DNA of 64,000 nucleotides. Origin: Okapia johnstoni (taxonomy: Eukaryota; Chordata; Mammalia; Artiodactyla; Giraffidae). The position numbers and the translations under genes are program-made. The stretch covers positions 9,342,001 through 9,406,000 of the forward strand of contig JAGTYA010000026.1 of NCBI GenBank assembly GCA_024291935.2, given 5' to 3'. Under the pieces are notes generated by a model. That model was given only the letters and a program-made list of their open reading frames with translations, ran no database searches and was not told the DNA's origin. This document shows, piece after piece, positions 15,643 through 33,264 of the stretch (position 1 is its first letter; the number at the start of each line of letters is the position of its first letter).

Positions 15643-16269
15643 AACCTTGTCAACATACTGTTCCCGTCTGAGGACAGGCAGGTATCACTGACTCCCAATT
15701 TACAGCCCTTTCCTCTCTTGTCTAGGAACTTTGGAATATTTCTTCTTAAGTAGCCACGCTCTTTATTTTCACGCCCAGGGACATTTTAGGGCCGTTAGCC
15801 CACTCTCTCCTCTCCTGTCAGCAACTGCCCACTACGCTTCAGACACAGAGAAGGACACGCATCTCCTCACTAGAGTTCAGGCTAGGGACACTACATCCAC
15901 ACAGTTGCTAGTTCTCTGACACCACCACTGCTGAGGCAGAGCCTGGAACTATCAGACTGCGGGGAGTAAGGCAGTAGGGCATCTTCGAGTTTTTGAGGGA
16001 GGAAGAGACCTTCAAGAGACAACTGCAGATTAGAGAGGCGTAGCCATCGCCCACGGTTACGGCAGAGTCGAGTCTAAGACCCGGACCTCCTGGGTACCAC
16101 ACCAGTTTGTTGGTTCTCCTTTGCCCGAAACTCAGCAGCCGGGATGACGTGCTGCCCGCTAAGACACAACGCTCTGCGCTGTGGCAGGCCTCGCGCCCCC
16201 CCCCGAGGGCGTCCCGCTCCACTGCTCGCAGGTCCCGGCCCACAGCCTCAGGTGGATGGAGAAGCTCAG

Positions 16270-16463
16270 CCAATCTCAAGGGCTCCGAGGCAAAGAAGGC
16301 GGGACGCAAAGGAAAAGTTTAGGACAGGAGCGCTAACCAATCGGGCGCCTAGCTGCCTGAGCGACGGCCACCAGCACCCACTTGGAGACACCGCCCTGAG
16401 TCGGGGGACTGGTTAGTAGAGAGTAAACCAATCCGAGACGAAGGAAGACAAATTTGAGCCAAT
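16270..16463 (+). promoter_or_regulatory. ZBTB3: ZBTB3 upstream CCAAT array
   Basis: CCAAT motifs at 16270-16274, 16337-16341, 16428-16432 and 16459-16463 sit in CpG-rich sequence 540-730 bp before the ZBTB3 start codon. No TATA box is seen. GGGCGG boxes follow at about 16485-16780. The non-coding first exon probably starts near 16500-16800 and joins the acceptor at 16951-16952. Confidence 0.6.
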
Positions 16464-17003
16464 TAAAACTAAGAAGGCGGGAAAGGGCGGAGCTCTCCCG
16501 GTGGCTGCTCGTTGGTGGGTGAGGGTCAGCTTTCTCTGCTAGTTCCCACCCTCGGACTTCTTAGCCCCTGGAATTCGAGAAAGGCTCAGGGGGTTCCTGG
16601 AGTAGGGCGAAGAGGTATCGCCCGAGAAGGCCTGGGGTCGAGACTCTAGTTGGAGGAGGTGCTGGAAGCTACCAGGAGGGCATTGAGGAAGCGGAGGCTG
16701 CCTAAGGGGCGGGACTTCCGGGGAGGAGCTTTGTGGACGGGGCGGGGCCTGCTGCTAAGGTTAGGCCGAGGGGCGGGGCTAAAAGTAGACCCCTGGGTGT
16801 GACCTGGGAGAAAGAAGGGTAGCGATTTAAGGGAGCATCTTGGGGTTGGGATGCTGCTGCCAGAGGCTTTGGGGTGGCAAGTAATAGCTCAGAGCTGACG
16901 TTAAGGTTTATAGGGAGGTTAACTGCCCTAACCCACTTTCCTCTCTTCCCAGGGAACCACTGGAGAGGACCTTCCTAGGGTCCCTTTCTCTTTGTGGGGT
17001 GCT

Positions 17004-18545
17004 ATGGAGTTCCCAGAACACAGCCAGCAGCTGCTGCAGAGCCTCCGAGAGCAGCGGTCCCAGGGTTTCCTTTGTGACTGCACCGTGATGGTGGGTAGTA
17101 CCCAGTTCTTGGCCCATCGGGCTGTGCTGGCCTCCTGCAGCCCATTTTTCCAGCTTTTCTACAAAGAGCGGGAACTGGACAAGAAGGATCTAGTCTGTAT
17201 CCACAATGAGATTGTCACAGCCCCGGCGTTTGGACTGCTTCTGGACTTTATGTATGCTGGCCAGCTGGTCCTGAGGGGGGATACCCCTGTAGAGGATGTG
17301 CTGGCGGCCGCCAGCTACTTGCACATGAATGATATTGTCAAGGTGTGTAAGCGGCGGCTGCAAGCCCGGGCCCTGGCAGAGGCGGATAGTACCAAGAAGG
17401 AGGAAGAAACCAACTCACAACCCCCTAATTTGGAGTTTTTGTCCAGCACTTCCCGTGGTTCCCAGCCTTCGTTGGCATCAGCACAGACATCAGGGCACTG
17501 GGGCAAAGGGGAATGGAAAGGCTCTGCAGCTCCCTCACCCGTCTGTCCTCCAGATGAGCCACCGATGCCAGCTGGGGCTGACACTACACAGCCTGGCGTG
17601 GAGGTTGAATCATCGCATCTGCGGGCACCTCTTCTACCGGTGGCCGATGTCTCTCTTGCCAGCCCCAGCAGCTCCACAGAGACCAACCCTGCAAACTACT
17701 TCTCTGCGGGCCTCCCAACTGTTTCAGTGGAGCCACTGGCTCCCCTTGATGTGGGCTCTGAGAGCCTGAGGGTGGCAGAACCAAGGGCAACTGGAGGACC
17801 ATTGCAAGGCTTCTATCCCCCAACTTCAGCTGCAGTCCCAGTTCCATCCGAGGCTCCAGCCCCTGCGGAAGCTGAGCTGGTACAGGTGAAAGTAGAAGCA
17901 ATTGTGATTTCTGATGAGGAGCCTGACGTGTCAGAGGAACAGCCTCGAGGTCCTGATGGACTCTTCCCTCCTGGAGGAGCCATGTATGGTGGACAGACTC
18001 CCCAGCCAGAGGCCTTTGAGGAGCCACGGGCAGCAGGACTGGAGGAGGTGGGGCCCAGTGACCACTTCCTGCCGCCAGATCCGCACCTACCCTACCATTT
18101 GCTGCCAGGTCCAGGGCAATATCATCGAGGACTGGTGACCTCGCCCCTGCCTGCTCCACCCGCCCTGCATGAGCCATTCTACCTGCCTTCTGAGTATGAA
18201 GCAGCCCCAGGAAGCTTTGGGGGTTTTACTGAGGATGTTCCTACTTGCAAGACATGTGGGAAGACCTTCTCATGCTCTTACACACTGCGGCGTCACGCCA
18301 CAGTGCACACGCGGGAGCGACCCTACGAGTGCCGCTACTGTCTGCGCAGCTACACGCAGTCAGGGGACCTGTACCGCCACATCCGCAAGGCTCACAATGA
18401 GGACCTGGCCAAACGCAGCAAACCGGATCCAGAAGCTGGCCCCGTCCTGGGAGCGCAGCCCCTCCCTGGCTCCCCGACCGCAGACAGACAGAACAGCAGT
18501 GCTGGAGGGCCACCCAAAGATTTTGTACTTGGCTCCAAAAACTAA
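17004..18545 (+). CDS. ZBTB3: BTB/POZ and C2H2 zinc-finger transcription factor
   Basis: A nuclear POZ-ZF family factor encoded by a single coding exon of 513 residues. The start is the ATG at 17004 ([14 protein letters not shown]); an open frame extends a few codons upstream only through a TTG. A splice acceptor at 16951-16952 suggests a non-coding first exon upstream. The BTB domain is at about residues 10-115, with the conserved stretch [21 protein letters not shown] long Pro/Ser/Glu-rich linker follows, holding a SUMO-type [12 protein letters not shown] segment. Two C2H2 fingers use C415/C418/H431/H435 and C443/C446/H459/H464, joined by a TRERPYE linker. The protein ends [11 protein letters not shown]. 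The neighbouring frame encodes a tail ending APKTNI, as I recall for the human protein, so a one-base insertion near 18530 seems to have replaced the last residues. Confidence 0.96.
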   Translation: MEFPEHSQQLLQSLREQRSQGFLCDCTVMVGSTQFLAHRAVLASCSPFFQLFYKERELDKKDLVCIHNEIVTAPAFGLLLDFMYAGQLVLRGDTPVEDVLAAASYLHMNDIVKVCKRRLQARALAEADSTKKEEETNSQPPNLEFLSSTSRGSQPSLASAQTSGHWGKGEWKGSAAPSPVCPPDEPPMPAGADTTQPGVEVESSHLRAPLLPVADVSLASPSSSTETNPANYFSAGLPTVSVEPLAPLDVGSESLRVAEPRATGGPLQGFYPPTSAAVPVPSEAPAPAEAELVQVKVEAIVISDEEPDVSEEQPRGPDGLFPPGGAMYGGQTPQPEAFEEPRAAGLEEVGPSDHFLPPDPHLPYHLLPGPGQYHRGLVTSPLPAPPALHEPFYLPSEYEAAPGSFGGFTEDVPTCKTCGKTFSCSYTLRRHATVHTRERPYECRYCLRSYTQSGDLYRHIRKAHNEDLAKRSKPDPEAGPVLGAQPLPGSPTADRQNSSAGGPPKDFVLGSKN

Positions 18546-19039
18546 CATCCGAGAGAGCATGCGCCGATGCCAGGCCTGCTCTCGCCGCCACCAGGGGCAG
18601 CACGGAAGGTAGAAATGCATTTCCTCTGCTGGGGACGGAATGAAGATTCTGCCCAGGCTGAGGGTTCCTACCCTTTTCTTTTCCCAGCCAGAGAAGACTT
18701 TATGGGTATTGCATCTCAGCCAACTCCTTGCCGCACTGGGAATTTTCCTGAGATGTAATCGCTTCTCACTCTACATTTTGGACCACAGAGCTGGCAGTGA
18801 AAGTGTTTCTCTGAACCGTTGGCTGTTTTTTTCCACAAACCTGCATGCCTCCTGATTTTTTCATAGCTTTCCTCCAGACTTTTTAGGAATCTGACACCTG
18901 CATTGGGGGTAGGGGTCAGGTTGCTTAGGAGGAAAAAAGTGAGATAAGGAGAGGGTAATGTAGGCTTTACTTAGGAAAAGTACACAAATTATTTTACACA
19001 ATTATGGTTTATTGTTGTATTTGAGCTCCTGTGTCCTGG

Positions 19040-19230
19040 GCTGTATTGGGGACTTCATTACTCATTTAATCCTCAACAACTTTATGAGGTCTTAGCCCTT
19101 TCCCCACTTTTTTCCCCACACACAAGGAAACTTGAGACTGAACAATCTACATTAACTTGTTCAAGGTCACAGAGCTAGTTAAGGCGCAGGCCAGAATTTG
19201 AACCCTGGCTTATGACTTCATGCTGGTTAA
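19040..19230 (+). repeat. MIR SINE
   Basis: MIR core: CTCATTTAATCCTCAACAAC, then TTCAAGGTCACAGAGCTAGT and a GAATTTGAACCCTGGC end. Confidence 0.75.
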
Positions 19231-21305
19231 CTTTGAACTAGAAGTTGTTTCTTTTTTGAGTGTTTGGTTTTGTTGCCTTACCCCTTTCTGTCTGCTTTCC
19301 ATGTAGAAAGACCTGGTTGACTGTTTCAAATACTGTATTGATGACTTGAAATTTTTGCCGGCGTCTTATATGTGGATTGAGGTCTCTGAAGACGACAAAC
19401 TGGAAGGCAGAAACACTACTGTGGTGGTAGGTGTGTGTGGGGAGGCTGAGGGCCTGTGAAATGGAAATGATGGGTACTTGGGAAAACTAAAGAAAGCAAG
19501 AAACACTGGAAGAGAACCTCAGAGTTCATCTAGTCCAACTTTCTCACTTAAAAGGTGTAATGATAGCCTATACAGGTCAAATCACTCATCTATGATCACA
19601 CAGGTGGTTACTGGCAATAGAGATAGCAAAGAAATGGGAACTTGGGGTGTTGATGTGGCATGGGGGATAAAGCATTCTAGAAATGCAAGAGAAGGGTCTG
19701 CCCCTGCCTGTGGTAAAGGGTGGTGTTTGTATGATGGACCAGAGGGCTCCCCACAAACCCTTTCTTCAACACATAAGGAACTGAGTGCAAAAAAAGCAGG
19801 AAGGAATATTTAGAAGATGAAAATATGAGTGAATTCCCTGAATTTCTTCTCTTTTTAGATTTGTTACATTCAGCACTGTGAACTCTTACTAGTAAGCTAC
19901 TGTTTTTGAGTCACAGGAAGGAGACAGAGATGAGCAAATATTTGGTCACAGAAAGTTCCTTACCTGGTGCATTATGGGGAGCAGAAGTTGATGCTTAACA
20001 TTTCCAAGGTTGAGAGTGAATTCCTCGCCTTTCATTTTCCTTGTGTTGGAATAACCTTTTATCTTTCAAATGCCTAATTTTATTTATGCAAATACATTAC
20101 TGCCTTAACTCCTTGGTGAAACAAGGCAAGATGTACATAAACCCAGTAAGAGCTATTTTAGCTGAGTGGAGCACCTTTTACAAAGTCTTTCCTAGAGTAA
20201 CTGTCACATCAAACTGCCTATAAGAATCAGTTGCCTTTAAAAGAGTGAACTTTATGATTGTGAATTATCTGTCAATTTTTTTTAAAAAAAGACACAGCGC
20301 TGGGGGTGGGTGGGGGGAGGAGAAATCGGTTGCCTCAGAATGGTTCCTAAAAGCAGGCATAATATGTGTATACGTATATATCATCTATATAATTTCTCTG
20401 GACATCTGGGGAACACAGGAACCATTGTTACTGTCTTGGCCAAGTGCAATACAAACTAAAGAGGATCTGTTACTTGGTGACATTCTCCTGAAGAGCATTT
20501 ACTTTTAGTTCCCAGCATGGAATGCTTTCTTCATTGGAGGTGGCAGCTAGGAATTTATAAGACATTTAAAGCAGCAGCCAACACAATTACAGCCACAGTT
20601 GCCTCTCTTTATCCATCTGCTGGACACCAAGAACAGTTTATGCCTGTCCATAGAGATGTGATCAATAGAGAAGTTTCTTTGGTTTCCGCTTCTCTTGACG
20701 GCCCCATCCATGGATTTGAGGAACCATAGGTCAGTTCATCTAACCTCTAGTCCAACACTGGATCCTCCTTTTGCCAAGTGTTGAACCTCTGCTTGAAAGA
20801 GAACTCACTATCCCCAAAGGAAACCTATTTAACTGTTGGGCAACCCTAATCACTGACTAATGATTACTTCTACTGAGCCAAAATTGGCCTCTGATGGTGG
20901 GATGGGGCAGGCCCCAGGCTACTAAGAGTTTAATCCCAAGAAGTTACTTGCTTTTGAGCTCCAAGCTGATTTAGTTTTCAGACAACCACACTTTGCTCTC
21001 CAGTTTTAGAAACATATTCCTAGTTTAGGAATTCATTTCTTTTCTTAATTGGCTATTTTGTAAGCATATGCCTTCACTTGCCCTTAGCATCACAAAACTC
21101 ACCATTTAGCCCTTCACATTCGATTTTAATTTCTCCAAAGCCAGTGATTCCAAAGATGATTTACCAGGATATATACTATAAAAATAAGTACAAAATGTAT
21201 AAAAATGGTTGGTTGGTTGTTTTGTTGGGCAAATCATATAAAGCGCTCTAAAGTCCCCACCTCGATTTTATCAGTAAAGAAAGGGCCAAATACCATGATC
21301 ACCTG

Positions 21306-21441
21306 GGCCAGGAAGATACCCTGGAGAAGGAAATGGCAACCCATTCCAGTAATCTTGCCTGGAAAATTCCCATGGACAGAGGAGCCTGGTGGGATACAGT
21401 CCACGGTGCCACAGAGTCGGACACGACTGAATGGCTAAACA
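21306..21441 (+). repeat. Bov-A2 fragment
   Basis: GGAAGATACCCTGGAGAAGG to GAGTCGGACACGACTGAATG; the 5' part is missing. Confidence 0.9.
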
Positions 21442-22300
21442 ACCACCACCATGATCACACCCAACAAAACTGATAATTCTTGTTCAGAGCTTCCTGAATG
21501 TCCCATCAACTTTTGTTTTTTCAAATCAGAATCCAAATTCTAAGGGTTTTAGGAGCTCTGTGCCAGAACTTCAGAGGAGACCTATATATATATATTTTTT
21601 TTTACTTCAGTCTCATAAACTTTTAGTTTTCTTCAAATAAGAATCCAAAGTAGAGTCGTATTTATTTGGTTGATGTGTCTCAAACCGCTTTTTAAGATTT
21701 AGAATCCCCTCTCCTTTTCCTTGCAATTTATTGCAGAAATTGGTTTATGCATCTTATGCTTTCAGTCTGGGGTTTGCTGATTACCTTCCCATGGTATCAT
21801 TTAACATGTTCCTCTGTTCAAAAATTCCTTTCAAAATATATATTTAAATAAAATGTTGACTAAAAAGTAACATAGGTGTGTGTTATTTTGGCAAAATTGT
21901 AAAGATGGTGGGTATCGGTTTGGCGGAAACACCACTCTCAATTGTTCCTTATGTGCCGAAGTACGAATCTTCACATCACCATGAATGCTTTCTCTTCAAT
22001 CAAACCCTCAAATCCTGTGTGGAAACCCTTAAGGACTGGTAAGGTGCACTGCTTCCCCCTCCACAAACTTCTGAGTACACAGATTTAGCTACCTGATTCC
22101 TTCAGGATGTGGGCTGGGCAGGTCTCCTCCAGACCCATATCTGACTGCCTACCTTTGTCTACTTTCCCATTCATTAACATCTCTGTTAGAGCTGACCTTC
22201 AAATTAAAGACCTAAATGTAAGTCTGACCACTTTGTCTCTTAGTAATGCTAAAAAAAAAAAAGATTAGTGCAATACATATCTACATTTTTAAATATCAGC

Positions 22301-22306
22301 TTTATT
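22301..22306 (-). terminator. Candidate TTC9C polyadenylation signal
   Basis: TTTATT on the plus strand reads AATAAA on the minus strand. It would give TTC9C a 3' UTR of about 1.6 kb, and the interval holds no other gene. This is inferred from position only. Confidence 0.5.
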
Positions 22307-23907
22307 TTTTCCTCATTGATACAGAACATAGCTTGCTGCAACATCAAGTCTTAGGGGGGGAAACAAAAAATCAGAAAGAAAAACCAGCCCCAAACAAAGA
22401 TAACACACAACCATGACATAATTTGGCAACAGTCTAGGCTTGGAAATTTAAGAAGCTTGGAAGAGGAATAAAATATTCCTCTTTTGTTACTTGTGTCCTT
22501 GGACTTAAAAGACTATTTGGTATAAAGACTTTCTGTTATAAGCTGATGGTTGTACTATTTAAGAGTACAGGGAGACAAAAAGAGGAGCCTAGTTCATCAA
22601 GAGAGACACGTTACTGATTAAGAGAAGAGCTCGTGTACACTTGGCAAGGCCAAGAAGTTTTTGTCTGAAAACTGTTTATATGATGGCTAATGACATATAC
22701 TTATTACTTTCGTTCATAAATATAGAGGCAGAGCTATTATGGTCTCATCTACTCTGTACAACTCATACATTGTGGACATTAGAATAAGTGTGCAGAATGA
22801 AAAAGGAGCTCCCAGTTGAGGACGCCTCCTATTGAGCCATGGCTGTACCAGATCTGCAGCCTGCACCTGTGCCCAACAAAGCTTCCAGAAAGTTCTGTCG
22901 GTGCTTAAAAGGCACAAAGGAAAGAAAACCTTTCCTCACTGTTTCCCTCCTCTTTAAGGAATGGAGTTCTTACAAAATACAAGGTGACAGGTAAAGAACA
23001 GACATATGTTTCTATCCTGCTCTTTATAGTATTGTTTCCAGAAGACTTGGTAAATTGTCTTTCCTATATTAGAGAAATGAACACGCTATAGGTATGCACC
23101 TACTAAAAACTAAAGTGTTTATGAGTTTTCTTTTCTGGCATGAGGACTTTTGAAAGGTTATAAAATATATACTTAGATGCTTGACTCCAGGGGTTTTAAG
23201 ATAGAAGGGCTTAATAAAAAAAATAAATAAGTATACTATATTAATGATCTGAGTGTGAACAATAGCAAAGCTACAATAGCTAGAAATTATCAAGAGAAAA
23301 AAGAGGAATTAGATACTTTTTGTGGAGGACAAAGAATCTCGATGTATGTGGAACATTAAGAAAAAGGAATTACTTTAATCAAGTAGTTACTTTTAAACCT
23401 TTCATTTTGAGGCATGTGGGTCCAATTTATAATTGTCTAGTTTCACAGTATATGTTTGCCAGTTTGTGACCTGTGTAAGGGCTTCCCATTTTGGCTTTAG
23501 GAATCTGAGGAAGCGAAGGAAAAAAACTCCTTTCTGCCCGTCCTTATTACTTCATCTTCTGCTAAACCTCCTCCTTTGTATATGACTACATCTACCAGGA
23601 TCTATCATCAAAATCTATGCCATAGCTATGATTAATCCACTCATAGGTGATGAATGTTTTCTGGTTGTATTTCTCAAGGCAAATGTTTCTGATATATACC
23701 ATATATTAAAAGCTATATAAACAGAAAGATGGAGAAACAAAAACACAGACTATGTAAGTGATAGAAGTTTGTGCAGTGCTAGAAACAAAACAGAAGTTCA
23801 CCTCAGTCAGAGGTATGGGGTTAGTTTCTCTTGCTGAGGCTCAGGTTTCCCTTTGATGGGTCTTTAATGGTTCATCTAAATTCAAGTGGAGGGGTATCTT
23901 TCTTCTT

Positions 23908-31525
<7,618 letters not shown>

Positions 31526-31998
31526 AACTCTGTCGCCTAGTGCTCTTGAGGAAATGGGACGTGAAAGAAAAACCGAAGCTCTAGGAATAGGAGCGAAGCA
31601 ACCAATTTTGGCAGCTGACTTAAAAAAGCAATGAAATTCTCCTTCTCCAGGAGGCCTCTCAGGGAATGATTGCTTGATTCTACTACAGCCCCTTCCTTTC
31701 TTCTCTGCAGTTATTTTTTAATCTCTGGAAGTGCAAGCATCTGATCAGGAAGTAGATGTGGGAACAGCAAAGCCTGAGACTGACTGATTTCCCAAAGCGT
31801 CGACTCCCGAGTGAGAAAAACCCACGAACACTATAAAGCCGTAACTAAGTGGCCAGCGTCTGAACGCCGGCGACTCTTGTTTCCTCCTTGCGTTCGGACA
31901 CACCTCCCTGACTCGGAAGCGGAAGGGAGTAGGCGGGAACAACTGCTAAAAAGGGTGTAGGGGGCTTGCCTCCATCCTAGCTCTTTGTTTGCACTTAC

Positions 31999-32230
31999 TC
32001 GACAGCATTTGTTGACATATGGGCCTGAAGTTGGGGAACCGAGGTGAACGCAGTCCGTGCACCCCAACCACAGGCCGATGGTGACGAGGCCGTAGCGCCG
32101 CCCAGCTGCAAGCCCCCTTACGCCCAGCGGCCAGCTCCCCGCCCCCCTGCAACAGGACAAACCCGAAGTCTCGCCGCACTTCTTTACAAGCGGGGAGCAC
32201 GGAGAAGGCAGGGTCCAGCCTCCTGAGAGC
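31999..32230 (-). other. TTC9C: Candidate non-coding first exon of TTC9C
   Basis: A consensus donor (CGA|GTAAGT on the minus strand, boundary 31999/31998) lies about 470 bp upstream of the coding exon, whose acceptor is at 31538-31537. GC-rich sequence continues upstream to about 32350, so transcription probably starts near 32200-32260. The right-hand edge is a guess; the donor is visible. Confidence 0.5.
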
Positions 32231-32261
32231 TTGGTGTCTGAAAGGTCGCGCGCATCGCACC

Positions 32262-32455
32262 TCGCGCCCAATCAGAAGCGGCCCGGGAAAAGGAATCCCA
32301 CAGACACGACCTCGCCTCTCTAGCCTCCCCTGCGGACCAACCCAGGGGGGCGGAGGGAATCCCTCTGGCTGCTTAGCCAATTGAAAAAAAAAAAATCTGC
32401 AAGATCATAGAAGGCCAATCAGAATTGCAGATGACGATTCAAGCTGGCCAATAAG
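32262..32455. promoter_or_regulatory. CCAAT-box array between TTC9C and HNRNPUL2
   Basis: Four plus-strand CCAAT motifs lie at 32268-32272, 32377-32381, 32415-32419 and 32448-32452, two of them in the extended form CCAATCAG. Spacing of the last three is 38 and 33 bp. CCAAT boxes bind NF-Y and are typical of TATA-less divergent promoters. The array sits immediately upstream of the probable TTC9C start and about 0.8 kb upstream of the HNRNPUL2 start codon. Confidence 0.6.
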
Positions 32456-32699
32456 GCGAGGTCAGAGTTGTGTTGCTGGGTAGAAGTTGAAGGCTTGAGG
32501 GAAAAGGAGGGCTGGGGTTACTGTATTCCTTGGGTTTGGAAAGTCCTTTTGTTGACTAACCAGAAAGACAATTGCCAGCAGAAGTTCACGTTTCAAGAGT
32601 CTCCTTTCTTCCTTTCTGGCTTTTTTTCCCTCAAGAAGTGGCTGCATGTATAAACTAGAGGACAGAGGCTAGCGAACAAGCCCTACGACGACAGCACGA

Positions 32700-33264
32700 T
32701 CGGATCAGACGGGACTGCGGGGGGGGGGGGGGGGGGGCGGTGAGTGGGAGGCGCGTGTGGCGAAGGAGCTCCAGGCGGCTGCGCAGCCCCGGCTGGAAGT
32801 ACGGAGAGAGGGGTACGCACACGCCTCGGAGCGACGAGGCACTTGGGCCGAAGCCAGCCTTTCCCTGACTCCGGCTCCGGTGCGGCTGCGCCGTGAAGCC
32901 ACCAGCGGCGATTGGCCCAAGGGGTGAGGGGGGGGGCGGGAGGTAAACGGAGGGAAGTCCGTCGTCCTGGGCGCGCGCCCGCCCTCGGTAGGGGACCCGA
33001 GGGTCGGCTGGAGAGGAAGCAGCTTCCCGCTGCGTTGTTTTAGGCTCCGGGGGCTGACAGGGGGAGGGAGGAGGGGCGAGAAATAAACACTACGTAGCGG
33101 AGGCTGCGCGCGGCCCGCCACCGGCCTGCCTGCCTGCCTGCGTGCGTGCGCTCGCTCGCGCGGGCTCCGTGCTGGCGCGTGAGGCGGAGGCGGCGCCTGC
33201 GCAGTCGGGCTCGGTCGACGGTTCGCAGGGGAGGAGGCGGCGGGAGGCGGAGGAGGCGGCGGCG
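32700..33264 (+). promoter_or_regulatory. HNRNPUL2: HNRNPUL2 CpG-island promoter and 5' UTR
   Basis: Very GC- and CpG-rich sequence runs from about 32700 through the first coding exon to about 33900. It includes a short 4-bp microsatellite (GCCT, GCGT and GCTC units, 33122-33160) in the probable 5' UTR and no TATA box. This fits a broad housekeeping promoter shared with TTC9C on the other strand. The exact start site is not visible. Confidence 0.7.
32719..32737 (+). repeat. Poly-G run of 19
   Basis: An uninterrupted run of G lies in the CpG-rich region upstream of HNRNPUL2. It could form a G-quadruplex. Runs of this length are also prone to wrong counts in assemblies. Confidence 0.9.

Larger units (their letters stand above)
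18546..22300. other. Convergent ZBTB3-TTC9C interval
   Basis: Holds the ZBTB3 3' UTR on the left, a MIR at about 19040-19230, a Bov-A2 fragment at 21306-21441 and A/T-rich unique sequence. An exon-like open stretch is noted at 19307-19426. No other gene is recognised. Confidence 0.5.

Noticed and set aside
17584..18177. 197-codon antisense frame in ZBTB3
   Set aside because: Shadow of the ZBTB3 coding exon with no domain of its own.
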